20,782 nt of DNA, from contig JBARRR010000147.1 in the NCBI GenBank assembly GCA_049644325.1, positions 1-20,782 on the forward strand, given 5' to 3'. Positions within the stretch are counted from its first letter, which is position 1, and each line of letters starts with the position of its first letter. The position numbers and the translations under genes were made by a program. The DNA is from DASZHA01 sp049644325. Lineage in GTDB: Bacteria; Chloroflexota; Dormibacteria; DASZGP01. Below the pieces are notes generated by a model. The model did not search any database and was not told where the DNA came from. It saw only the letters and a list, made by a program, of their open reading frames with translations. This document shows, piece by piece, positions 14,502 to 20,782 of the stretch.

Positions 14502-15533
14502 GTGCTGCCCTTGAAGCCCCCGGTCGCGCCGATGCTGTCCAAGTCGGCCGCCGACATCCCGCGGGGCGAGGGCTGGCAGTACGAGCCCAAGTGGGACGGC
14601 TTCCGCGCCATCGTCTTTGTCGACGACGACATCTACGTCTGCAGCCGCAACGGCCAGCCGCTGCAACGCTACTTCCCCGAGCTGCTGGACCCCATCCGGA
14701 AAGCGTTTTCCAAAGGTTCCGTGGTCGACGGCGAGATCGTGGTCGCCGGCAAGAACGGACTCGACTTCGACTCCCTCCAGCTCCGCATTCACCCCGCCGA
14801 GTCGCGCGTCAAGATGCTGTCGAAGGAGATCCCGGCCTCATTGATCGTCTTCGACGCCCTCGTCAGCGGTGGCAAGGACATCACAAAGAAACCCTTCACT
14901 GAGCGCCGCGCCGCCCTGCTCAAGATGCTCAAGCCCCAGCCGCAGGTGAGGGCGACGCCCCAGACCGAGAACCCTGAGGAGGCCGAGTCCTGGTTCGTGA
15001 AGTACGAGGGCGCCGGCTGTGACGGCGTCGTCGCCAAACGGGCCGAAGGTGCCTACCGGCCCGGTGAGCGGGTGCTGGTCAAGATCAAGCACTTGCGAAC
15101 CGTCGACTGCGTGGTTGGCGGCTATCGCCCATACGCTGCCGGCCCGGGGGTGGGCTCCCTGCTTTTGGGGCTGTACGACGACAAAGGCGTCTTCCACCAC
15201 GTCGGCCACACGTCGTCGTTCAACGCCGCCGAGCGGAAGGAGGTGCTGAAGAAGCTCAAGCCGCTGGAGACCAAGACCTCTGGCGACAGCTTCGGCGAGG
15301 GCCGGACCCCGGGGTCACCCAGCCGCTGGACCGGGGCCAAGAACCTCGACTGGACCGCGGTACGGCCGGAGCTGGCGTGCGAGGTCAACTTCGAGAAGAT
15401 GCAGAACGGCCGCTTCCGCCATGCGGCGCGCTTCCTCCGCTGGCGGACCGACAAGGACCCCAAGGACTGCGACTTCAGCCAGCTCGAGTCGCCCGCGGCC
15501 TTCTCCCTGGACGACATACTGCAACCGGCCTGA
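14502..15533 (+). CDS. ligC: ATP-dependent DNA ligase, LigC type
   Basis: Seals nicks in DNA with ATP; LigC enzymes act in base excision repair or as backup in end joining. The 343 residues contain motif I EPKWDG with the adenylated Lys30, motif III DGEIV (76-80), motif IV DGVVAKR (174-180) and motif V VLVKIKH (191-197). An OB-fold with LRTVDCVVGGYR and a C-terminal RFLRWRTDKDP (310-320) follows. It resembles mycobacterial LigC closely from its first residues. GTG 14502 is chosen because it gives the expected N-terminus and lies six bases after a TACGAT box; the frame continues to 14388 only antisense to the polymerase gene. Convergent with the Tim44-like gene. Confidence 0.96.
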   Translation: MLPLKPPVAPMLSKSAADIPRGEGWQYEPKWDGFRAIVFVDDDIYVCSRNGQPLQRYFPELLDPIRKAFSKGSVVDGEIVVAGKNGLDFDSLQLRIHPAESRVKMLSKEIPASLIVFDALVSGGKDITKKPFTERRAALLKMLKPQPQVRATPQTENPEEAESWFVKYEGAGCDGVVAKRAEGAYRPGERVLVKIKHLRTVDCVVGGYRPYAAGPGVGSLLLGLYDDKGVFHHVGHTSSFNAAERKEVLKKLKPLETKTSGDSFGEGRTPGSPSRWTGAKNLDWTAVRPELACEVNFEKMQNGRFRHAARFLRWRTDKDPKDCDFSQLESPAAFSLDDILQPA

Positions 15534-15540
15534 CGGCCGG
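15525..15540. terminator. GC hairpin containing the ligC stop codon
   Basis: CCGGCC (15525-15530), loop TGAC, GGCCGG (15535-15540) form a perfect six-pair stem between the convergent ligC and Tim44-like genes. The ligC TGA lies in the loop. There is no T tract, so intrinsic termination is uncertain, but position and symmetry would suit a bidirectional terminator. Confidence 0.45.
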
Positions 15541-15546
15541 GCTGGG

Positions 15547-16803
15547 TCAGGCGCCGGGGCGCGCCTCCGCCACCAGGGCCCAGTCGAATTCGCCGCCGGT
15601 GACGTGCCGGCCGCACGCGGTGCAGACGCCGTCGTCGCCCACCGTCCCCAGCTCCCCACATCCCGCGCAGACCGGCGCCCCAGTGCCCTTGGTGGCGTCG
15701 CTGGTCACGGTTGCCTGGCGCTCGAACGATAGGTCCGTGGTCCACCTGGTGACGGTGTTGTCGCCGCCGGCCAGCACGCCGGCTTTGATGTCGATGACGT
15801 GGTGCGCCGAGCTGGCCGTGACGCGAGCGACGATCCGATCGCGGCCGCCCTCGCGCTCGGCGCTAACCAGCGCCACCGATTCCACGTCCAGGAATGCCTC
15901 GACCGGGTTCCGACCCGAGTCACGCACCGCGCGCTCGCGGGCCAGCTCGCCGGCGTAAAAGGCGTCCGAGACCAGTGGCCTGATCACGCTGGTCGCGAGC
16001 TCGTTGCGAGACTCGTCGATGCGGACGAAGACCTCGCGAGCTCGGGCCAGGAAGTCGCCCGCCGAGAAGCTTGGGTCGCCGGCCTGGATGGCGGCGATAC
16101 CCGCCTGGGCAGCGTCGCTGACCGGCAATGGGCCGGGAGCGTGGCCTGTCCAGGGGCCGGCCGCGGCATCCCCGGCAAGAGCCGCGAAGGCGCTGCGGCG
16201 AGCGGTCTCCACGTCAGGGTCACCGCTGGCCGATGAGGCCCCAGCGATTGTCCGCGCGACGTCGACCACCAGCCAGTCGACCTTGGCGCCGGGAACGACC
16301 GCATGGCAGAACCCGCAGGCGCCGTCGGCGTCGAGGTTGAGGGGTGAGCCGCACTCGGGGCACTTGGCGGCCTGGGATTGCTCCAGCAGGCGCGGGTCCC
16401 GCGAGCGTTGCATCGTCCAGGTCTCGCTCCAGGAGGACTCCTCGGGGTCGCCTCGGACGACCTCACCGGTGCTCTCGCGCACGACGTAGTCATGCCCGGC
16501 GACGTCGAGGACAACCTCGACGCGGTCATCGGTGCCGATCGTCAGTGCCTCGCCCAGGTGGGCATCGATGACCGAGATGCCGTCCAGGACGCTGCGGCAG
16601 CCGTCGAGGCGCAAGACCTCGATCTGGGCCTTCTGCGTCTGCCAGAGGTCCTCGGCCATCACGTGGCGGCTGATCTCAGGGCGCAGCTCGGCCCAGGCCC
16701 GCTTGACCGTGTAGAAGGTCGCCCGCGTCTGCTCCAGGAACGCCTCCTGGTCGAAGGTTGGATCGACGAACGGCAACGACGGTTCGGCCACGCGGAGGGA
16801 CAT
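15547..16803 (-). CDS. Protein with duplicated Tim44-like domain and zinc ribbon
   Basis: Function unknown. The 418 residues are built from two similar units. Unit 1 has DPTF..FL (14-23), a Tim44-like region (about 17-133), a zinc ribbon CPEC (148-151)/CGFC (163-166) and KVDWLVV (174-180). Unit 2 has DPSF..FL (243-252), a second Tim44-like region (about 248-365), CAGC (379-382)/CTAC (394-397) and EFDWALV (405-411). The cysteine pairs are 15 residues apart in both, and the units are about 163 residues long from DP to DW. No signal peptide or membrane segment is visible, so it is probably cytoplasmic. A Tim44/NTF2-like fold often acts as a scaffold or membrane-associated module. ATG 16803 lies nine bases after TATGAT, suggesting a leaderless mRNA. 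Confidence 0.8.
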   Translation of the reverse strand: MSLRVAEPSLPFVDPTFDQEAFLEQTRATFYTVKRAWAELRPEISRHVMAEDLWQTQKAQIEVLRLDGCRSVLDGISVIDAHLGEALTIGTDDRVEVVLDVAGHDYVVRESTGEVVRGDPEESSWSETWTMQRSRDPRLLEQSQAAKCPECGSPLNLDADGACGFCHAVVPGAKVDWLVVDVARTIAGASSASGDPDVETARRSAFAALAGDAAAGPWTGHAPGPLPVSDAAQAGIAAIQAGDPSFSAGDFLARAREVFVRIDESRNELATSVIRPLVSDAFYAGELARERAVRDSGRNPVEAFLDVESVALVSAEREGGRDRIVARVTASSAHHVIDIKAGVLAGGDNTVTRWTTDLSFERQATVTSDATKGTGAPVCAGCGELGTVGDDGVCTACGRHVTGGEFDWALVAEARPGA

Positions 16804-16827
16804 GTCGCAGGCATCATACTTGGGCCG
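16804..16827. promoter_or_regulatory. 24-bp bidirectional promoter with overlapping -10 boxes
   Basis: Only 24 bases separate the divergent Tim44-like and lipoprotein genes. On the minus strand TATGAT (16818-16813) ends nine bases before the ATG at 16803. On the plus strand CATACT (16815-16820) ends seven bases before the ATG at 16828. The boxes overlap by four bases, and neither gene has a Shine-Dalgarno site. The plus-strand box is the weaker one. Confidence 0.5.
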
Positions 16828-18075
16828 ATGCGCCGTCGATCGCTGCTGCCTGCGACTGTGACGCTGCTGTTGGCAGCCTGTGCGCCACTCTCCCCGGGAG
16901 CGCCCGGCGAACTCGTCATCGGGGTGCTTCTACCACTCCACGGGCCCCAGGCGGGCCTGGCGCAGGAGGAGCTCAACGGCATCCGGGTCGCGCTCGACAC
17001 AGTCAATGCAAATGGGGGTGTGGGCGGGCGTCACCTGCGGCTGGAGAACCGCGATGTCACCACCCGGGAGGACGCCGCCGGCGCCGTCGTGGGGCTGAAA
17101 CGTGCGGGCGCGGCCGTGGTCATGGGCACGTATTCGAGTGCCCTCTCGATCCCCGCGGCGCACGCCACGGCTGACGCCGGCCTGGTGTACTGGGAGACCG
17201 GCGCCGTTGCCGACCAACTCACCGGTGAGGGGCTGGATCGCGTCTTCAGGGTGGGCGCCGCGGGCAGCAACCTCGGCCGCGGCTCGGCGGTATTCGCCGC
17301 CGAACAGCTGGCGCCGCGCCTGCACAAGAGCCCATCCGAGATCCGGGTCACAGTGGTCCAGGAGCACGATCCCTACGGCGACTCGGTGGCGGGGTCGATG
17401 ATCGCCGAGGCCCAGCGACGCGGCCTCCAGGTGGGCTCCCCGATCCTCTATGACGCCGCCAAACCTAGCTGGGACGCGGTCTTCGCCGAGGTCCAGCGAC
17501 AGCCCACCGACGTTTTGGTGCTGGCGTCCTACATCCCAGATGGGATCGAGTTCCGGCGGGCGATGCTGGCCCGCAACCTGCACGTCGGCGCCATGATCGG
17601 CAGCACGATGGCGGAGTGCCTGCCTGACTTCGGCAACGCCCTGGGCGCCGACGCCATCGGCGTCTTCGCCTCCGACCGTCCCACCAGCGGCTTCAACCCC
17701 TCCGCCCTCAGCGGTGCTGCGGCGGACGCCTACCAGGGCCTCGCTGCCGCCTACCATGCGCGCTTCCAACGCGACCCCACGGAGGAGGCGATCTCGGGGT
17801 TCGCCTCGGCGTGGGCGCTGATGGTCGACACCCTGCCGGCCGCCCGGAGCCTTGACCCAGATGGGATCGCCGCCGCCGCCCGCGCCCAGGACCACCCGAT
17901 GGGCAGCCTGCCCAACGGCGCGGGGATGAAGTTCAGTGACCAGCAGACGGACCTCGGCCAGAACCTGCGGGCGTCGAGTGTGATCTGGCAGTGGCAGGGC
18001 GTCCGCAAGAGCGTGACAGTGTGGCCGGCGGTGCTGGCGACCGGCGACATCCAGATGGTGCCGTTGCCTCGCTGA
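16828..18075 (+). CDS. Branched-chain amino acid-type ABC transporter binding lipoprotein
   Basis: Substrate-binding protein of the LivJ/Peripla_BP_6 family, expected outside the membrane to bind an amino acid, amide or similar small molecule. The 415 residues start with a basic MRRRS and a hydrophobic stretch ending in the lipobox LAAC, so Cys18 should be lipid-anchored. IGVLLPLHGPQAG (about 31-43) and NGIRVALDTVNANGGVGGR (about 50-68) are typical of the family's first lobe; the second lobe runs to about residue 395. No permease or ATPase gene of a transporter lies in the window, so it is an orphan here and could instead serve as a sensor or surface receptor. ATG 16828 lies seven bases after a -10-like CATACT. 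The next gene overlaps its 3' end. Confidence 0.92.
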   Translation: MRRRSLLPATVTLLLAACAPLSPGAPGELVIGVLLPLHGPQAGLAQEELNGIRVALDTVNANGGVGGRHLRLENRDVTTREDAAGAVVGLKRAGAAVVMGTYSSALSIPAAHATADAGLVYWETGAVADQLTGEGLDRVFRVGAAGSNLGRGSAVFAAEQLAPRLHKSPSEIRVTVVQEHDPYGDSVAGSMIAEAQRRGLQVGSPILYDAAKPSWDAVFAEVQRQPTDVLVLASYIPDGIEFRRAMLARNLHVGAMIGSTMAECLPDFGNALGADAIGVFASDRPTSGFNPSALSGAAADAYQGLAAAYHARFQRDPTEEAISGFASAWALMVDTLPAARSLDPDGIAAAARAQDHPMGSLPNGAGMKFSDQQTDLGQNLRASSVIWQWQGVRKSVTVWPAVLATGDIQMVPLPR

Positions 18076-18692
18076 GCTCCACCTCCCACCGCCTGCCAAC
18101 CGGCGGCGCTCGTGGCGGCCTCGTCCTCGGCCTGGCAGCGGCCGTCGCGGTGCTGGGCTTGAGCCTGGCGAGGGCCATGGCGCTCCGCGCCGGCGCCCCC
18201 AGCATCCCGACGGGGGCGGCCTTCGCCGCCGCGCTCCTGGTCCCAGCGCTGCTGGCCCCGCGCCTCCGGGCCCGACTCCGCCAGCCACCCAGGCCCGCGG
18301 CCCTGGTCCTGGGCGGTGCGATGGGAACCGCGCTGCTGATCCCCGGCGCCTGGCTCCTAGCGACCGGCCACCATCCGCCGAGCGCAGCGACTCCGCCATT
18401 GCTGCTGGCCGCCTGGGCGCCGGCCGTCCTGCTGGTGGCCGCCGCCGAGGAGATCGCGCTCCGCGCCGGCATCCAGCCCTGGCTGACCTCGGCCCTGGGC
18501 CCTGCTCCAGCCATCGTGATCACGGCCGCGGTCTTCGCCGCGCTGCACTACCCCCTGTACGGCGCCGCGGCGCTGCCGCTGGACCTGGGCGTCGGCCTCC
18601 TCATCGGCGCCCTGCGCCAGTACACGGATAGCGTCGCCGCCTGCTGGCTGGCCCATGCAGTCGTCGATCTCGGCGCCTGGTGGCTGCCGTGA
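18021..18692 (+). CDS. CPBP-family intramembrane metalloprotease (CAAX/ABI type)
   Basis: Membrane-embedded protease-like protein of the CAAX prenyl protease 2/bacteriocin-immunity family. From GTG 18021 it has 223 residues, with several Ala/Leu-rich membrane segments beginning near residue 33. The three family motifs are present: EEIALR (143-148), FAALH (172-176) and HAVVD (212-216), giving the Glu and His residues of the proposed active site. The start is uncertain. GTG 18021 overlaps the lipoprotein gene by 55 bases, GTG 17991 by 85, and later in-frame starts would cut into the first helix. Its stop overlaps the next gene's GTG (GTGA). Its substrate is unknown; the neighbouring membrane and lipoproteins are candidates by position only. 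Confidence 0.85.
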   Translation: MAGGAGDRRHPDGAVASLSSTSHRLPTGGARGGLVLGLAAAVAVLGLSLARAMALRAGAPSIPTGAAFAAALLVPALLAPRLRARLRQPPRPAALVLGGAMGTALLIPGAWLLATGHHPPSAATPPLLLAAWAPAVLLVAAAEEIALRAGIQPWLTSALGPAPAIVITAAVFAALHYPLYGAAALPLDLGVGLLIGALRQYTDSVAACWLAHAVVDLGAWWLP

Positions 18693-19528
18693 GCCGTCGC
18701 CAGCTGCTGGCGCTGGCGGGACTTGGGGCGCTCGTCGTGGCCCTGGCCCGGGTCGTCGCCCCGGGGGCGCCGCCGCTCTATGACGGCATCACGATCGCCC
18801 CGGAGCCGTTTCGATACTGCTCCCCGCCGGCGGACCTGGCCTCCACCAACAAGCCGCCCGCGTCCGGCCAGGGTGACCTCGCCGCCGACAATGGCGGCAC
18901 CAAGCTGGCCACCGTCCAGACCGACGACAAGCAGGTGCTGGCATTTTTCCCGGCCGGCGCCTTCTCCAACGTGAGCGCCGCCAAGATCACGATCAAGATC
19001 AGCCCCGAATGCACCAGCCCCCCGGCTCCGCCGGCGGGGAATGCCCTGGTCGGTAACGTTTACCGCATCGAGGTGGCGGGGGCCAATCCCCAGCCACCGC
19101 TTCTCAAGCCGTCCCAGATCCTGCTCCGGATTCCTCCGCAGAAGCTGAGCGGCGTCCAGGAGTACTACGACGGGGCCTGGCACGACGTTCAGTGGTCGAT
19201 CCAGACCGACTACATCAACCTGACCGCCGACCACCTCGGCCTGATCGCGGCATTCGACGACGGCAAGCACAGCCAGCCACCCCCCAACCCGCCCGGCCAG
19301 TTCAACCCCATCGGCGCCATCGAGGCCGGCCTGGTGGCGGTGGCGATCATCATCGTGGTCGCGGGCATCGTCGTCCAGCGCCGGCGCAGCCGGGCCGAGG
19401 CGGCCGCGGCGGGGCCACCTTCAGAGACAGGCTCCGGGAGCCGGCGCAAAGCGCAGGGAAGAAAGGATCGCAAGGCGGGACGGGGCAAGGGCGATCCTCC
19501 AGGTTGGGGCCCGAAGAAGGGCCCGTGA
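18689..19528 (+). CDS. Exported protein with N-terminal signal and C-terminal membrane anchor
   Basis: I do not recognise a family. The 279 residues begin SRRQLLALAGLGALVVALA, a signal or anchor helix directly after a twin arginine, so Tat export is possible. Residues about 30-205 form an outside domain with two cysteines (44 and 108) that could pair, Pro-rich linkers (54-60, 110-116, 196-204) and YYDGAWHDVQW (159-169). A second hydrophobic segment (about 208-229) is followed by RRRSR and a very basic Gly/Lys/Arg tail of about 50 residues, expected inside. GTG 18689 overlaps the protease stop (GTGA), indicating translational coupling; GTG 18680 is also possible. It resembles cell-surface proteins held by a stop-transfer anchor. 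Confidence 0.8.
   Translation: MSRRQLLALAGLGALVVALARVVAPGAPPLYDGITIAPEPFRYCSPPADLASTNKPPASGQGDLAADNGGTKLATVQTDDKQVLAFFPAGAFSNVSAAKITIKISPECTSPPAPPAGNALVGNVYRIEVAGANPQPPLLKPSQILLRIPPQKLSGVQEYYDGAWHDVQWSIQTDYINLTADHLGLIAAFDDGKHSQPPPNPPGQFNPIGAIEAGLVAVAIIIVVAGIVVQRRRSRAEAAAAGPPSETGSGSRRKAQGRKDRKAGRGKGDPPGWGPKKGP
19507..19524. terminator. GC hairpin at the end of the anchored-protein gene
   Basis: GGGCCC (19507-19512), loop GAAGAA, GGGCCC (19519-19524) form a perfect six-pair stem just before the stop codon and between this gene and the convergent tRNA-Cys. There is no T tract. It could stop transcription from either side. Confidence 0.4.
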
Positions 19529-19536
19529 GGAGGATT

Positions 19537-19610
19537 TGGAGGCGACTCCGGGAATCGAACCCGGGATGAGGGATTTGCAGTCCCCTGCCTTACCACTTGG
19601 CTAAGTCGCC
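19537..19610 (-). tRNA. tRNA-Cys (anticodon GCA)
   Basis: On the minus strand the acceptor stem pairs GGCGACT with AGTCGCC, the anticodon loop CTGCAAA gives GCA (19578-19576), and the T arm is CCGGG-TTCGATT-CCCGG. The discriminator is U (19540), the known identity base of cysteine tRNAs. The CCA end is encoded (19539-19537), unlike in the tRNA-Leu of this window. The body without CCA spans 19540-19610. Confidence 0.96.
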
Positions 19611-19683
19611 GCCCGCCCGATTCTAGTGCCCGCACACGCGTGGGAACGACCACCTCACCGCCGCTGGGCCATATGATTCAGGC
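19611..19683. promoter_or_regulatory. Divergent tRNA-Cys / acyltransferase promoters
   Basis: On the minus strand TAGAAT (19625-19620) ends nine bases before the tRNA-Cys 5' end. On the plus strand TATGAT (19672-19677) ends six bases before the GTG at 19684, matching the leaderless pattern seen elsewhere in the window. No convincing -35 boxes are seen. Confidence 0.5.
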
Positions 19684-20782
19684 GTGAGCCCGGCCAAGAG
19701 ACGCAGCGCCAGTGACGCGATCCGCGAGGCGGCCTTCCAGGGCGCAGCCAGCTCCGGGTCGGCGCCTTTCGGCAGCCCCCCGCTCAGCTCCGGGCCCGCC
19801 GGCGCAGCGTCGAGCCGGCGCCAGGCGAGCCGGACCCGCGCTTCGCGGAGCGCCCGGAGGCAGCCCGCGCTGAAGCGGAGCACCCACCCTGTGCGGCCAG
19901 GCAGCGGGGACGGCAATGGCGCAAACGGCAGCCAGGTCATCGAGCCGGCCCGGCGGTCAAGCGCCTTCCAGGAGCTGATCGGCGAGGACGAGGATTGGCG
20001 CGACAACCCGAGCGCAGCGATGCGCTTTGGCGAGCGGATCCTCGACCGCATCGCCTCGGGCACGTTCGAGGGCCGAGACCCCGACCTGATCCGCGAGAAC
20101 CTTCCTCTCAACTGGCTGCTGGCCACCCTCTACTTCCGGGCCAAGGTCGATGGCATCGAGAACATCCCCCAGAAGGGGCCGGCGCTGATCGTGGGCAACC
20201 ACTCGGGCGGCAACTACATCCCTGACAGCTTCATCCTGGGGATGGCCTTCGCCACCTACTTTGGCTCGGAGCGTCCCTGGTACGCGCTGACCCACTCGGC
20301 GGCCATGGCGATGCCCGTAGTTGGCCGGATGCTGAAGTCGTTCGGCTCGATCCCCGCCACGCGGGAAAACGCCGACGAGGCCCTCCGCCGGGGCGCCTGC
20401 GTGCTGGTCTATCCCGGCGGCGACATTGAGACCTACCGGCCCTGGTGGGAGCGCAACAAGGTCAAGTTCGCCGGCCGCTTGGGCTTCGTTCGCACCGCCC
20501 TCAAGAACCGGGTGCCGATTGTGCCCGTGGCCAACGTCGGCAGCCATGAAACCGGCATCTTCCTCAGCGACGGCCAGTGGCTGTGCAAAGCCCTGGGCAT
20601 CGACAAGTCGCTTCGCATCAAGGCCGAGCCGATCCAGGTCGGCCTGCCCTGGGGGATCTGGTGGACCGACTTCCTGCCCCGCGTCCTGCTGCCGGCCAAG
20701 ATCGAGATCCGCGTGCTCGAGCCGCTCGACCTGCCCCGCACCGGGCCCGAGGCGGCAGCCGACGACGAATATGTCCGGGAGA
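19684..20782 (+). CDS. PlsC/MGAT-like lysophospholipid acyltransferase, C-terminus cut by right edge
   Basis: Membrane-associated acyltransferase that would esterify a glycerolipid or similar alcohol with a fatty acyl group. From GTG 19684, 366 codons are visible and the frame is open at the right edge. The catalytic domain starts near residue 140: VGNHSGGNYIPD (170-181) holds the catalytic His173 and an acidic residue Asp181. VYPGGDIETYRPW (242-254) and GFVRTALKNRVPIVPVANVG (267-286) match the LPLAT branch related to monoacylglycerol acyltransferases. Residues 2-95 are a disordered, basic Ala/Ser/Arg/Pro-rich extension unusual for the family. The GTG lies six bases after TATGAT; ATG 20020 is an alternative start that would remove the extension. 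The substrate is unknown. Confidence 0.88.
   Translation, partial: MSPAKRRSASDAIREAAFQGAASSGSAPFGSPPLSSGPAGAASSRRQASRTRASRSARRQPALKRSTHPVRPGSGDGNGANGSQVIEPARRSSAFQELIGEDEDWRDNPSAAMRFGERILDRIASGTFEGRDPDLIRENLPLNWLLATLYFRAKVDGIENIPQKGPALIVGNHSGGNYIPDSFILGMAFATYFGSERPWYALTHSAAMAMPVVGRMLKSFGSIPATRENADEALRRGACVLVYPGGDIETYRPWWERNKVKFAGRLGFVRTALKNRVPIVPVANVGSHETGIFLSDGQWLCKALGIDKSLRIKAEPIQVGLPWGIWWTDFLPRVLLPAKIEIRVLEPLDLPRTGPEAAADDEYVRE

Noticed and set aside
13478..15533. Complete LigD/Ku non-homologous end-joining system
   Set aside because: Polymerase and ligase are separate proteins, there is no nuclease domain and no ku gene in the window; the LigC/PrimPol type fits better.
16930..18399. Minus-strand open frame of 489 codons
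   Set aside because: It is antisense to the binding lipoprotein and protease genes, both of which carry clear family motifs. It is a GC-rich shadow without domains.
16828..18692. Complete branched-chain amino acid transporter
   Set aside because: Only the binding protein is present; the next membrane protein carries CPBP protease motifs and not a permease signature, and there is no ATPase gene.
19700..19880. Repeat array or mobile-element end at the start of the acyltransferase gene
   Set aside because: Short motifs such as GCTCCGGG recur twice, but there is no regular period, inverted ends or target duplication; it looks like low-complexity GC-rich coding sequence.
1..20782. CRISPR array, prophage, insertion sequence or defence island
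   Set aside because: No regular repeats, transposase, integrase, phage structural gene or known defence domain was seen on either strand.

Overview
This is a gene-dense, high-GC bacterial window with 17 protein genes and two tRNA genes. The largest gaps without a gene are 84 bases, so no stretch over 300 bases is empty. I recognise no insertion sequence, prophage, CRISPR array or plasmid function, and it reads as ordinary chromosome. High GC, frequent GTG/TTG starts, apparently leaderless mRNAs, a LigC/primase-polymerase pair and GAF histidine kinases of mycobacterial flavour suggest a soil actinobacterium or a terrestrial Chloroflexota/Dormibacterota-like lineage. That assignment is inference, since no marker gene settles it.

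Left part (1-6131): a leftward central-carbon operon, transketolase - transaldolase - glucose-6-phosphate isomerase (cut by the left edge), with ribose-5-phosphate isomerase reading away from it. Together these cover most of the non-oxidative pentose phosphate pathway and its link to glycolysis. A convergent short-chain dehydrogenase follows.

Middle (6132-13478): tRNA-Leu(UAA) lies 23 bases in front of a GAF-type histidine kinase that overlaps its NarL-type response regulator. Next come a second SDR overlapping a divergent QueA-like protein, a crotonase-family protein, a DHA2 drug-efflux transporter and a zinc-free quinone-reductase-like enzyme. Two convergent pairs here end on the same shared CTAG.

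Right part (13478-20782): a LigD-type primase-polymerase and a LigC-type ATP-dependent DNA ligase are divergent over only 19 bases. They are followed by a protein made of two copies of a Tim44-like domain plus zinc ribbon, a branched-chain amino-acid-type binding lipoprotein, a CPBP/CAAX protease, a protein anchored at both ends, tRNA-Cys(GCA), and a PlsC/MGAT-like acyltransferase cut by the right edge.

The least expected signal is in how genes start. First genes of transcription units have a TAnnnT-like box only 6-9 bases before the start codon, as expected for leaderless mRNAs. At two very short divergent junctions (14483-14501 and 16804-16827) the -10 boxes of the two opposite genes overlap each other. 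Genes that cannot use this arrangement (tal, pgi, the MFS gene) have clear Shine-Dalgarno sequences. The other leading candidates for novelty are the duplicated Tim44/zinc-ribbon protein and the overlapping lipoprotein/protease/anchored-protein cluster. I did not find a clearly new defence or mobile system.
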